From Jejudonia soesokkakensis (GTDB lineage: Bacteria; Bacteroidota; Bacteroidia; Flavobacteriales; Flavobacteriaceae): a stretch of DNA of 64,000 nucleotides. The position numbers and the translations under genes were made by a program. The notes under the pieces are model-generated. The model was not told where the DNA came from. It was given only the letters and a program-made list of their open reading frames with translations, and did not search any database. Location of the stretch: the NCBI RefSeq assembly GCF_042664795.1, contig NZ_JBHTBN010000001.1:124001-188000 (forward strand), in the 5' to 3' direction. Shown piece by piece: positions 15,608 to 24,736 of the stretch; the stretch's first letter is position 1, and every line of letters starts with the position of its first letter.

Positions 15608-16525
15608 TTGGAGCATTCACATTCTCATAGCCATATTCACATACATCCTGATTTAAAAGGTAGAAAGTTATTACTTACTATACTTTTAAACATTACAATC
15701 ACGATTGCTCAGGTCATTGGCGGATTGATCTCTGGAAGTCTATCTTTACTTTCAGACGCACTCCATAATTTTAGCGATGTTCTTTCTTTAATTGTTAGTT
15801 ATATCGCCGATAAATTTTCAAAAAAAGAAGCTTCTCTCGAGCGCACATTTGGTTATAAACGTGCCGAGATCCTTGCAGCATTCGTAAATGCACTTTCATT
15901 AATAATTGTTGCAATTTACTTGGTCTATGAAGCAATCCATAGGTTTTTAGATCCGCAGAAAATAGAAAGTGGCATTGTTATTTGGTTAGCGTTGTTAGGA
16001 ATCGTTGCCAATGGCTTTAGTGTTCTATTACTTCGGAAAGATTCGAAGGAGAACATGAATATGCGTTCTGCCTATTTACACTTATTAACAGATATGTCTG
16101 CTTCTGTAGCTGTCCTTGTAGGTGGTTTATTAATGAAATATTTCGGCTGGTTTTGGGTAGATAGTGTGCTCACTATTTTAATTGCTATATACCTAATGTT
16201 TATGGGGTATGATTTATTAAAGTCCTCATTTAAAGTGTTGATGTTATTTACTCCAGAGCATTTACAATTGGATAAGATATCGAAAAAGATCGTCGCGCTT
16301 GAACAGGTACAAAATATCCATCATGTACATGTATGGCAATTAAATGAAAAAGAGACCCATCTGGAAGCACATATTGAATTTAAAACAGATATATCAATTT
16401 CAGAATTTGATACGATTATAGAAGAAATTGAAGAGTTGCTATTTCATGAATATAAAATAAATCATGTCACCATCCAGCCAGAATTTAATAAAGATGATCC
16501 TAAAGATATCATTGTTCAGGATTAG
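15608..16525 (+). CDS. Cation diffusion facilitator (CzcD/ZitB-like zinc exporter)
   Basis: The protein has 305 residues. A His-rich N-terminus (EHSHSHSHIHIHPDLKGR) precedes six membrane helices carrying the paired metal-binding motifs SDALHNFSDV (helix 2) and LLTDMSASVAV (helix 5). A C-terminal ferredoxin-like cytoplasmic domain has IHHVHVWQLNEKETHLEAHI. Such carriers export Zn2+ (also Co2+/Cd2+) by proton exchange. The start is TTG at 15608. There is no in-frame ATG between the upstream stop (15548) and this codon, and TTG gives the expected His-rich start. Confidence 0.93.
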   Translation: MEHSHSHSHIHIHPDLKGRKLLLTILLNITITIAQVIGGLISGSLSLLSDALHNFSDVLSLIVSYIADKFSKKEASLERTFGYKRAEILAAFVNALSLIIVAIYLVYEAIHRFLDPQKIESGIVIWLALLGIVANGFSVLLLRKDSKENMNMRSAYLHLLTDMSASVAVLVGGLLMKYFGWFWVDSVLTILIAIYLMFMGYDLLKSSFKVLMLFTPEHLQLDKISKKIVALEQVQNIHHVHVWQLNEKETHLEAHIEFKTDISISEFDTIIEEIEELLFHEYKINHVTIQPEFNKDDPKDIIVQD

Positions 16526-16566
16526 AAGAGCAATGAGTCTTAATTACTAGTAAACAGCGTTTAATT

Positions 16567-17007
16567 ATGGAAATTACAGTAAAAAACTTTTCGGAATTAA
16601 CGACTATAGAATTACACGATTTGTTGCAGCTTCGAAGCGAAGTGTTTGTGGTGGAACAGAAGTGTGTCTATCAGGATATCGACGGAAAGGATCTAAACGC
16701 ACTTCATGTTATTGGTACAAAAGAAGGTAAGATAGTTGCCTATACCCGGTGTTTTAAACCTGGGTATTATTTTTCTGAAGCAGCCATCGGTAGAGTAGTT
16801 GTTCTTGAATCTGAACGTAAATTCGGTTACGGACATGACATCATGAAAGCTTCAAAAAAAGCCATAAAAAATAGGTTTGCAACCGAATCTATTAAGCTTT
16901 CAGCACAAACCTATCTCATTAAGTTTTATCAATCACATGGCTTTGAGCCTATAGGTGAAGAATATTTAGAGGATGGTATTCCTCACATTGCGATGATTAC
17001 AACTTAA
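16567..17007 (+). CDS. GNAT-family N-acetyltransferase (ElaA-like)
   Basis: The protein has 146 residues. ElaA-type features are ELHDLLQLRSEVFVVEQKC at the N-terminus and the acetyl-CoA-binding region IGRVVVLESERKFGYGHDIM, then FYQSHGFEPIGEEYLEDGIPH near the C-terminus. The acceptor substrate is unknown. It follows the cation exporter by 41 bases and overlaps the convergent minus-strand gene by 11 bases. Confidence 0.88.
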   Translation: MEITVKNFSELTTIELHDLLQLRSEVFVVEQKCVYQDIDGKDLNALHVIGTKEGKIVAYTRCFKPGYYFSEAAIGRVVVLESERKFGYGHDIMKASKKAIKNRFATESIKLSAQTYLIKFYQSHGFEPIGEEYLEDGIPHIAMITT

Positions 17008-17368
17008 TCATATTTTTTTCTAAGTTAAGGTCTTCCAACATAGCGTTGGTAAAACTATAATGACCACGTTTAGTAATCACTTTGAACTTTGCTTTTCTCA
17101 TTCGGCTAATAACCTCTAACAAGCGCCATTTAGACTTTAAAAGATTTGGCTTTTCAGACTTCAAGCTAATATCGAAGTAATGTTTTATTCCTGCTCGTTC
17201 AGCTACGATATCGGGTGTAATTGAAATATCACTGCCCTTTTTATTAAATGAGACGGGCGTTTCGTACCCTTCAATATCTGCTTTGATGTTTTCGTAATCT
17301 CTGTGCTCTAAATATTCTACAGCTTCTTTAATTGTTTCTGTGCTTTCGCGTTTGTCTACTTGTACCAT
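16997..17368 (-). CDS. Conserved hypothetical protein, possible restriction-endonuclease-like fold
   Basis: The product is about 123 residues from ATG 17368 (MVQVDKRESTETIKEAVEYL). There is no signal peptide or membrane segment. An N-terminal helix with Glu residues, then strands ISITPDIVAERAGIKHYFDI and SLKSEKPN, followed by a helix and a basic strand, superficially resemble the PD-(D/E)XK nuclease layout. However, the usual (D/E)-X-K triad reads S-L-K here, so catalysis is doubtful. I do not recognise the family. The 3' end overlaps the convergent GNAT gene by 11 bases. Confidence 0.6.
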   Translation of the reverse strand: MVQVDKRESTETIKEAVEYLEHRDYENIKADIEGYETPVSFNKKGSDISITPDIVAERAGIKHYFDISLKSEKPNLLKSKWRLLEVISRMRKAKFKVITKRGHYSFTNAMLEDLNLEKNMIKL

Positions 17369-17474
17369 AACCAACAATATACAGATTTACATTAAAAATA
17401 GCTGTTAATGAAGCGTTAAGCTTTTTAAATTGCCTGGATTTTGATCCGTTTTTTTAGTTTTCAGAAATTAAAAA

Positions 17475-18293
17475 CTATTTTTTAGAGTGCACGGTGCGGT
17501 TAAAAGGAATTCCTAATTGTACCGCTAGACTTTCATCGTTTGTATGATCTGCAATGTCTACGCCATACACAATTTTTGAGGGATCTCCATACACAAATGT
17601 TCCAAATAGTCTATCCCAAATCGAAAACATATTCCCGTAATTACAATCTGTCCAGGGGAGTTCAAAATGATGGTGGAACTTATGCATGTTCGGGGTGACG
17701 ATGATCCAGCTCAAACCTTTATCTAATGCTAAAGGCATTTTAATATTAGCATGAGTAAAATAGGTAAATGCAACACTTAGTATTCTGTAGAAAAGATAAA
17801 AAGCAATGGGCATTCCCATTAGGATGACCGCTATTAACGCAAATGTTTCCCGAATGATAAAATCAAAAGGATGGTGTCGGGTACCCGTAGTTGCGTCCAC
17901 GTTTTTATCACTATGATGAACAAGATGTAATCGCCACATGGCTGGAACCTTATGTAATAGATAATGTACTCCATACTGTGCAATTAGATCCAATACCAAA
18001 ATTGAAAGGATTAATTCTACCCAGACAGGAGCCACAAATTGATGTAACAATCCAAATTTTGAATCAGATAACCAATTAAATACACCTACTGTAACAATAC
18101 CGAATAGTGCATTTATGACCATTACAAAAAGGAGTAAAATTAAATTAACCTTAGCGTGTTTCCATTTTTTATAGTTGAGAATCACAAGACTATAATAGCC
18201 TTCTAAAATCCAAAATATAGCTAAAACAAAAAAGACCCAACCGGCTTTCATCCAGATGGGCATTGTTTCAAAAAAGTTGAGAAAAGCTTCCAA
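17475..18293 (-). CDS. Sterol desaturase / fatty-acid hydroxylase superfamily membrane protein
   Basis: The protein has 272 residues with about five membrane segments and the histidine clusters of the superfamily: HLVHHSDKNVD, TRHHPFDF and MHKFHHHFELPWTDCNYGN. These bind a non-haem di-iron centre used for C-H hydroxylation or desaturation of lipids. It is the last gene of a unit rnpA-DUF4349-S41 peptidase-this gene, with only 3 bases between it and the S41 stop. The lipid substrate is unknown. Confidence 0.87.
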   Translation of the reverse strand: MEAFLNFFETMPIWMKAGWVFFVLAIFWILEGYYSLVILNYKKWKHAKVNLILLLFVMVINALFGIVTVGVFNWLSDSKFGLLHQFVAPVWVELILSILVLDLIAQYGVHYLLHKVPAMWRLHLVHHSDKNVDATTGTRHHPFDFIIRETFALIAVILMGMPIAFYLFYRILSVAFTYFTHANIKMPLALDKGLSWIIVTPNMHKFHHHFELPWTDCNYGNMFSIWDRLFGTFVYGDPSKIVYGVDIADHTNDESLAVQLGIPFNRTVHSKK

Positions 18294-18296
18294 AGT

Positions 18297-19931
18297 TTAT
18301 TTTAAAATCTTAGCATATTTGGAGGTATTATTTAAAACCTCAACAGCGGCTAATATTTCCGGATTATTCTCTAGTTGGTATTCGTACAACCCTTCGGTAT
18401 AGAAATAACGCTTTAAGATTTCATCACTTATGAGCGACTTAATTTCCGCTTTCTTCTTCACTAACGCTTTATCTTTAGCTGTTTCTATAGATTTCATTAA
18501 TTGTGCATAACTGGCTTCTATTTCACTTTTAAGATCATCATCTTCAGCTTTCCGAAGTGCTTCTGCAAATTCAACTTCTGTAGAGGTTTCATAATTAAAA
18601 CCTTCCTTTTTCAAATACGCTTGAAAATCACTAAAATCGGCATCCGTAAACTCAAAATTTTTCCAGTCGGTCATCGTATGGCTATAGTAATATTGTGTTG
18701 CATAGTTAAAAATAGCATTGTCTTTCAATAAAGCCGTTGTAATGGGACTAAATACAGCTGTCTCCACTTCAATATCGGGTAAAATTCCGCCGCCATCATA
18801 TACGGTTCTTCCCCCTTTGGTTTTATAAGCGTTGTACTCCTTCGCATCTACACGAATAGGGTCGCCATTTTCATCACGATTCCAATAGTCCAGTGCTTGG
18901 ATACACCTTCCGCTTGGTGTATAATATCTTGATATAGTAACCTTTAATTGAGTTCCATAGGTTAATTTTTTTGGACGCTGCACCAGACCTTTTCCAAAAC
19001 TTCTTGCACCTACAATCACTGCTCGATCCAGGTCTTGTAAGCCCCCAGAAACAATTTCACTAGCCGACGCACTTCTTCCGTTTACCAATACTGCTAATGG
19101 AATTTCGGTATCTACAGGATCAGTTTGCGTTTTATAGACCTTATTATACTTGGGGATTACAGATTGTGTGGTCGTAATTACCTCATCTTTTGGTACAAAT
19201 AAATTTACCACATTGATTGCTTCGTTTAGCAATCCGCCAGGATTTCCACGAAGATCCAGAATGATCTTTGTCGCTCCCTGTGATTTTAGATCTTCCAAGG
19301 CAGCTTTTGTTTCAGAAGTTGTTTTTCTGTTGAACTTGCGCAGTACGATATACCCAATGTTATCATTAAACAACTTGTAGAAGGGCACTGCTTTTACTGC
19401 CACCGCTTCCCTCGTTAGTTTGGTTGTTTCAGTTTTTCCCTGGCGCATATAGGTAATCATAACTTCAGAACCCGCTGTTCCTTTTAAAAGATTTCCAGTG
19501 TCATCATCATAATCCTTCAGAAGGGTACCATCAATACTAATAATTTCGTCACCCGCTTTTAAACCTGCTTTATCGGCAGGATAGCCTTTAAAAGGCTCCA
19601 GGATGACAATCTTATCTTCCAACGTGCGAACCGAAGCTCCTACACCTGTATAAACTCCAGAATTATTGATACGCGAATCCTCAACCTCCTGTTCTGTCCA
19701 ATACACCGTATAGGGATCTAGATCTGCCAGCATACCGGTAATAGCCTTGTCCATTAAAGTGGCTGGAGTTTGCTCATCCACATAGTTCATATTTAGCTCT
19801 TTGAAAAGCGTTGTGAAAATTTCTATTTGCTTGGCAATTTCAAAAAAGTCATTTTTATAACTTGTTGTAAAACTTACGGTTGAAAGTAAAATTCCAATAG
19901 CAAGGATAGGGAGAATGATTTTCTTTTTCAT
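18297..19931 (-). CDS. S41-family C-terminal processing peptidase (Ctp/Tsp-like)
   Basis: The protein has 544 residues from ATG 19931 (MKKKIILPILAIGILLSTVS), which begins a clean signal peptide. The frame stays open upstream to 20072, but that extension overlaps the DUF4349 gene. The PDZ domain includes GVYTGVGASVRTLEDKIVIL and AGLKAGDEIISIDGTLL. The peptidase core carries GRSASASEIVSGGLQD (catalytic Ser) and ARSFGKGLVQ (catalytic Lys). It is probably periplasmic. It starts 4 bases after the DUF4349 stop, so co-transcription is likely. Substrates are unknown. Confidence 0.93.
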   Translation of the reverse strand: MKKKIILPILAIGILLSTVSFTTSYKNDFFEIAKQIEIFTTLFKELNMNYVDEQTPATLMDKAITGMLADLDPYTVYWTEQEVEDSRINNSGVYTGVGASVRTLEDKIVILEPFKGYPADKAGLKAGDEIISIDGTLLKDYDDDTGNLLKGTAGSEVMITYMRQGKTETTKLTREAVAVKAVPFYKLFNDNIGYIVLRKFNRKTTSETKAALEDLKSQGATKIILDLRGNPGGLLNEAINVVNLFVPKDEVITTTQSVIPKYNKVYKTQTDPVDTEIPLAVLVNGRSASASEIVSGGLQDLDRAVIVGARSFGKGLVQRPKKLTYGTQLKVTISRYYTPSGRCIQALDYWNRDENGDPIRVDAKEYNAYKTKGGRTVYDGGGILPDIEVETAVFSPITTALLKDNAIFNYATQYYYSHTMTDWKNFEFTDADFSDFQAYLKKEGFNYETSTEVEFAEALRKAEDDDLKSEIEASYAQLMKSIETAKDKALVKKKAEIKSLISDEILKRYFYTEGLYEYQLENNPEILAAVEVLNNTSKYAKILK

Positions 19932-19935
19932 AGTA

Positions 19936-20778
19936 TTATTGTTTAATTCTGTTTTTTCTAATGAGCCAACGTGCTGCAAAGAAGATGATAGCGATAACAA
20001 TGAGAAGCGGCCATGCATATAAAATTCCGAGGAAAAAGACCGAAATTCCATCCCAACCCCCTGCAAGGGCATTTTTCATTTTTTGACCATACGATTCGGT
20101 GATTCCAGTTTCACTTGTTAATTTATACACTTCAATGGTCACAGTGCTCATAGACACCTGACTTTTTAAATATTCTAACCGACCTTGTCGTGCTTCAATT
20201 TCTTCTCGAATCGTCGAAAGTTCTCGCTCTATTTCTAGAATTTCTTTTACGTTTTTAGCCTGTTTTAGTAATTCTAAATAACGATTTTCTAGTTCTCTTT
20301 TTGCTTTAAGGCGCGCTTCCAGATCTACAAATTCTTCGGTCACATCTCTTGCCGAAATATTGCGTTGGTCGAAATAGTCTACGCCTTCGGAAACACCTTC
20401 GATAAACGACATAAAGTTTTGTGAAGGAACACGGACCACGATCGTTCTGAAAATTCGGTTATAGCCTTTTCCTGAATTATCATTTTGAACAGTCCCATTA
20501 TACTTCTCTACCAACTGAAGAATCTTCGCGTGCGTTGCGGCGGGATCTTTAGATTCAAATTCTAAGTGGCCAGTACGAATGATCTGCTGTTCTCTTTTAG
20601 GAGCTGGAGTTTCTTGTGTTATATCACTACTTTCAATAATAGATTCCTCTACTTCATATTCGTCATAACTGTAATCTGCAGCAGACGTTTCGGTCCTTAG
20701 CATAGCAGTATCATTGGAACTTCCACCACCGCAACCTGCAGCTAACATGAATAAAATAAGACTAGCTATTTTCATCAT
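19936..20778 (-). CDS. DUF4349-domain lipoprotein
   Basis: The protein has 280 residues. The leader MKIASLILFMLAAGC with a lipobox Cys is followed by a Ser/Glu-rich linker, the DUF4349 region (REQQIIRTGHLEFESKDPAA to about residue 150) and a long coiled coil (ELENRYLELLKQAKNVKEIL). The C-terminal membrane helix (GILYAWPLLIVIAIIFFAAR) is followed by basic residues. The topology implies an envelope protein anchored at both ends. It overlaps rnpA by 17 bases at its start. Confidence 0.85.
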   Translation of the reverse strand: MMKIASLILFMLAAGCGGGSSNDTAMLRTETSAADYSYDEYEVEESIIESSDITQETPAPKREQQIIRTGHLEFESKDPAATHAKILQLVEKYNGTVQNDNSGKGYNRIFRTIVVRVPSQNFMSFIEGVSEGVDYFDQRNISARDVTEEFVDLEARLKAKRELENRYLELLKQAKNVKEILEIERELSTIREEIEARQGRLEYLKSQVSMSTVTIEVYKLTSETGITESYGQKMKNALAGGWDGISVFFLGILYAWPLLIVIAIIFFAARWLIRKNRIKQ

Positions 20779-21124
20779 TTAATTTTTTAAGTATTTTTTT
20801 TACCGAAGATTCCATTGTTGGATAGGGAACATTCTCTTTACTAAGGTATAAAAATAAAAGCGCAAAAGTTGGGCCATTATTGTGTAAAAGGTATTGTTTT
20901 TGAAGACGATACGCCTCTCTAAGTTGTCTTTTGATTCGATTGCGATGTACAGCTAGTTTAAAATTTCGTTTTGGAACGGCAAAGGCTGCTTGTGTCTTGG
21001 AGGCTTCCGAAGGGAGATAAATAAGTTTGATAGGAAATTTCGTTATCGATTTTCCTTCAGCAAACAGGAGCTCGATGGTCTTTCGGCTTTTCAATTTTTC
21101 GGCTTTAGGAAATTTGTGGCTCAT
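20762..21124 (-). CDS. rnpA: Ribonuclease P protein component
   Basis: The protein subunit of RNase P, which matures tRNA 5' ends together with the RnpB RNA. It has 120 residues, rich in Lys/Arg. The signature AVHRNRIKRQLREAYR is present at about residues 78-93 and the N-terminus FPKAEKLKSRKTIELLF is typical. rpmH is not adjacent. In this lineage the gene instead leads a DUF4349-S41 unit. It overlaps DUF4349 by 17 bases. Confidence 0.95.
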   Translation of the reverse strand: MSHKFPKAEKLKSRKTIELLFAEGKSITKFPIKLIYLPSEASKTQAAFAVPKRNFKLAVHRNRIKRQLREAYRLQKQYLLHNNGPTFALLFLYLSKENVPYPTMESSVKKILKKLNDENS

Positions 21125-21139
21125 ACTGTAAAGATATAA

Positions 21140-21170
21140 AAAGACCCTTCAGTACTACCAAAGGGTCTTT
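21140..21170 (-). terminator. Intrinsic terminator after the M1 peptidase gene
   Basis: A perfect 10-bp stem AAAGACCCTT/AAGGGTCTTT with a loop of 11 bases lies between the M1 peptidase stop (21195) and the rnpA start (21124). On the minus strand it is followed by a T-rich stretch. Confidence 0.8.
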
Positions 21171-21194
21171 CAATTCTATTTTTCAGAAAAGAAA

Positions 21195-23054
21195 TTACTT
21201 TTTTTCTTTGTCATCCATTTTTTCCATTCCGTAGGTATTATTTTCAGGATTGATATCAGCCATCAAATTGGTAGCGTCAATCACCATAGTTTTAACCTTT
21301 TTATCGCTAGGAATACTTAGTTCATAGGTTGGATATGCCCATGCCCAGTCTTTTAAAACAGTCCATTTCATTTTAGGATATGGATTAGCTTTTTCTGATC
21401 TGGTCATCTGTAGTGGGATATGAAAAATTTCTTCAGTTCCATCGACATAAGTCACATATAGATCGATAGGCATTGGCATCAACCCGATTCGCTCTAGAGT
21501 TACTACAGTTGCCCCTTTATTGGTTTGAACATCTTTAATCCCATAATCGATCGTATTGGTAGTCTGCATAAAGTCTGTTAGGTACCAGTCTAGTTCAAAA
21601 CCTGATACTTTTTCGGCTACCCGAATAAAATCGTTAGGTGTTGGGTGTTTAAATGCCCAATCCTCATAGTAACGGTTTAAAGTTTTATCCAGGTTATCTT
21701 TGCCAATAATATAACCAAGTTGTGCTAAAAAGACAGCGCCTTTACTATATGCTGTAATTCCATACATTCTATTAGATGCATAGCGATCTGCATGAGTTGT
21801 TGCCGGCTGTTCATTCCCGCTCAAAGCCATAAACTGGTACCCTCGATAGGAACCTGTGTGCGGATTCGGGTTTTTCTCATCCATCACCACGTTCATAGCT
21901 TCATTGGAAATATAAGATGTAAAGCCTTCGTCCATCCATTCATGTTTTGCTTCGTTAGTTGCCATTAGAAACTGGAACCATGTATGTGCTAGTTCATGAG
22001 ATGTAACACCTACAAGACTTCCAAATTTTCTTTTTCCAGTAATCAGCGTACACATCGCATACTCCATTCCGCCATCTCCACCTTGTATTACTGAATATTG
22101 TTCGTACGGATAGGGTCCAATCTTTTCATTAAAATACTCCATGAGCGCAGCCGTTTTAGGCTGAAGATTTTTCCAATTTTCTTTAATTTCTGGATCATCT
22201 TTATAAAGAAAATGTAATGTGACACCATTAGGACCTTCGTAAGTGTCGTGTATATAGTTAGTATCTGCAGCCCAGGTAAAATCATGAACCTTAGGAGCTT
22301 TAAAATGCCATGTATATTTTCCATTTACAGGCTTCATTGTTTTTTGACCCGGTGGAGCATAACCTTTTCCTATTTCGGCAGGATTTTGAAGATACCCTGT
22401 TCCTCCAATAGTGTATGCTTCGTCAATCGAAATTTTAACATCAAAATCACCCCAAACCCCATGAAATTCTCTTCCAATATATGGATCTGCATGCCAGCCT
22501 TGAAAATCATATTCTGCCATTTTAGGATACCACTGAGTCATTGATAGCGCAACACCTTCGGCATTATTACGACCACTTCTTCTTATTTGTACTGGGACTT
22601 GCGCCAACCATTCCATTGAAAATGTACTACTAGTACCAGAGGCAATAGGAGTGTTGAGCTTCACCTCCATTACGGTACCCACCACTTCGTAATCTAGGGG
22701 CTTTCCATCTTGTTTAAGTACCATAGGCTTGATAAAACCTATCTCATTGGTTGCTAATTTCGAAATACGATCAGCCACTCGACCATCTGCATCTTCGATG
22801 GTACGTGAGCGAACATCCATTTCGCTTCCTGGCTGAAAAGCGTTAAAGTATAAATGATAAAAGACCCTTTCTAAAGTTTCTGGTGAATTGTTAGTATAGA
22901 CTAGTTCTTGTTTCCCTGTATATTGCCAAGTTTCAACATCCATATCGATTTCCATCTTGTAATCGACTTTTTGTTGCCAGTAGGAGGTATTATTTTGTGC
23001 AAATGCACTTAAGGTTATAAAAAGAGTAAGAAAGCTTTTAACTATATTTTTCAT
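21195..23054 (-). CDS. M1-family metallopeptidase (aminopeptidase N-like)
   Basis: The protein has 619 residues, with a signal peptide (VKSFLTLFITLSAFAQ), so it is exported. The zinc site is HELAH at residues 353-357 with the third ligand Glu376 in DEGF, and the GAMEN-like exopeptidase motif reads GGMEYAM near 329. It probably removes N-terminal residues from peptides in the periplasm or outside the cell. It starts one base from the S8 peptidase stop (overlap at 23054), so the two peptidases are likely translated from one mRNA. Confidence 0.93.
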   Translation of the reverse strand: MKNIVKSFLTLFITLSAFAQNNTSYWQQKVDYKMEIDMDVETWQYTGKQELVYTNNSPETLERVFYHLYFNAFQPGSEMDVRSRTIEDADGRVADRISKLATNEIGFIKPMVLKQDGKPLDYEVVGTVMEVKLNTPIASGTSSTFSMEWLAQVPVQIRRSGRNNAEGVALSMTQWYPKMAEYDFQGWHADPYIGREFHGVWGDFDVKISIDEAYTIGGTGYLQNPAEIGKGYAPPGQKTMKPVNGKYTWHFKAPKVHDFTWAADTNYIHDTYEGPNGVTLHFLYKDDPEIKENWKNLQPKTAALMEYFNEKIGPYPYEQYSVIQGGDGGMEYAMCTLITGKRKFGSLVGVTSHELAHTWFQFLMATNEAKHEWMDEGFTSYISNEAMNVVMDEKNPNPHTGSYRGYQFMALSGNEQPATTHADRYASNRMYGITAYSKGAVFLAQLGYIIGKDNLDKTLNRYYEDWAFKHPTPNDFIRVAEKVSGFELDWYLTDFMQTTNTIDYGIKDVQTNKGATVVTLERIGLMPMPIDLYVTYVDGTEEIFHIPLQMTRSEKANPYPKMKWTVLKDWAWAYPTYELSIPSDKKVKTMVIDATNLMADINPENNTYGMEKMDDKEKK

Positions 23055-24727
23055 TATTTAGACATTTTATCTGCCATGATGATGGCGTTATACATATTTA
23101 CCATTTTTCCAGACTTAGAAATTTTATTAAAATTACTGGTTCTGGTAGGGTCTCCGCCTAATATCACAGGAGTATTTGAAGTTAATCCGCTAGTCATTAA
23201 AATTTGTTTTACCTGAGCAGCAGATAAATTAGGATAATAAGAGCGTATCATTGCCGCCACTCCTGCTACTGCGGGAGAGGCCATCGAAGTCCCTTGAAGA
23301 TATTCATACGTATTTAAAGGTGTTGTAGAATATATTTCTACACCAGGCGCAAAAACATCTACATTAGAAACTCCGTAGTTTGAAAAACTTGCTACCATTT
23401 CACTACCATATTTGTAGTTTAATGCTCCAATGGTAATAAAGTTTGTAGCAACCTCTGTAGTGTTATCTGTAGTTTGATCATTTGGATACACCTGAATTCC
23501 ATCAAGGTCAAAAGCTTCATTTCCTGCAGCGTTTACAACCAAAACATCCTTTGAAGCAGCATATTTTATGGCATCCCAAACCCATTCAGGATGTGGAGAG
23601 TAATACTTTCCGAAGCTAGTATTTATCACTTTTGCTCCATTATCTGCTGCATATCGAATTGCCAAGGCAATATCTTTATCGTATTCATCACCATCTGGAA
23701 CAGCTCTTAACACCATAATTTCTACGTTTTGCGCGACGCCATTTGCACCAATATTGTTGTTCCGTTGTGCGGCAATAATTCCAGCAACGTGAGTACCATG
23801 CTTCGCATCTTCTTTTTTAGGATCTGGACCGTCAACATCATTATTTCCATAGACCTTTCCGTCCATACTATCTGGATTATCACCTAATACACTTCTAAAA
23901 TCTTCTGTCATATTAAAATGAGTTTCTAATCTTCCAGAAAAATAGGCTATACCACCCTCCAACTCTTTTATAACTTCTGGAACACTATCTCCATAACTTA
24001 GCATTTGAGTAAGTCCTGCAATCATGGCTTGTTCTTCTGCAGAAGGATCTTTGATAGCTGCCAGTTCTTTAGCAGTATAATCTGCTTTTCCTAATTTTAA
24101 AGTCATTGCAGCATGTGCTGGCTTTACCTGTCCTAAGATTTGCTCATATTGAGCCTTTCCAGCATTTGCCTGTTGAAATTCCTTTTCGTATTCAGCTTTT
24201 GCTTTTTGGTATAATGCAAATTCTTCTCTATCTGCCGCACTTATAGAAGCTTCAGTTTTCCCTTCATATTTGGGACCTAATTTTTTTATGTATCGAACAT
24301 ATTCTAAGTTTTCACCTACAATATCTCCTAAAAAATTCCATCCGTGGATATCATCAATATAGCCATTGTTATCATCATCTTTTCCATTTCCAGGAATCTC
24401 ATCTGTATTGGTCCAGATTATATCTTTAAGATCTTCATGTTCAATATCAATACCACTATCAATAACCGCTACGATGACCTTAGACCCTTTTTTGTTTTTG
24501 ATAAGTTCATCATAAGCCTTATCAACACTCATCCCGGGTATGGTATCTGTAGGAAGGTCTGCCATGGTCCACGATTGTAATTGTGTTTCTGAAAGTGGCG
24601 TAACTTTTAGAGGCATTGTATCAATATTGGCAACTGGGGTTGCCACAATAGGAGCTGAACCACCACTACAACTCGATAGTAGTATAGCTGCACCTGTAGC
24701 GAAAAAGAAAGATTTTAATGTATTCAT
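23054..24727 (-). CDS. S8-family (subtilisin-like) serine peptidase lipoprotein
   Basis: The protein has 557 residues. The leader ends at a lipobox (AILLSSCSGG, Cys20). The catalytic triad is visible: Asp90 in AVIDSGIDIEHEDL, His310 in HGTHVAGIIA and Ser481 in GTSMASPAVAG, with the oxyanion Asn in NAAGNEA. The Asp-to-His spacing is 220 residues. In classical subtilisin it is about 32, so there is a Lys/Glu/Ala-rich, probably helical insertion at about residues 140-290. It is the first of two peptidase genes (with M1) and is preceded closely by the MBL-fold gene, 9 bases away. Confidence 0.92.
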   Translation of the reverse strand: MNTLKSFFFATGAAILLSSCSGGSAPIVATPVANIDTMPLKVTPLSETQLQSWTMADLPTDTIPGMSVDKAYDELIKNKKGSKVIVAVIDSGIDIEHEDLKDIIWTNTDEIPGNGKDDDNNGYIDDIHGWNFLGDIVGENLEYVRYIKKLGPKYEGKTEASISAADREEFALYQKAKAEYEKEFQQANAGKAQYEQILGQVKPAHAAMTLKLGKADYTAKELAAIKDPSAEEQAMIAGLTQMLSYGDSVPEVIKELEGGIAYFSGRLETHFNMTEDFRSVLGDNPDSMDGKVYGNNDVDGPDPKKEDAKHGTHVAGIIAAQRNNNIGANGVAQNVEIMVLRAVPDGDEYDKDIALAIRYAADNGAKVINTSFGKYYSPHPEWVWDAIKYAASKDVLVVNAAGNEAFDLDGIQVYPNDQTTDNTTEVATNFITIGALNYKYGSEMVASFSNYGVSNVDVFAPGVEIYSTTPLNTYEYLQGTSMASPAVAGVAAMIRSYYPNLSAAQVKQILMTSGLTSNTPVILGGDPTRTSNFNKISKSGKMVNMYNAIIMADKMSK

Positions 24728-24736
24728 GTTTTTTAT

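Noticed and set aside
18297..20072. Long N-terminal extension of the S41 peptidase frame to 20072
   Set aside because: It overlaps the DUF4349 gene and precedes a clean signal peptide at 19931; the extension has no signal or domain.
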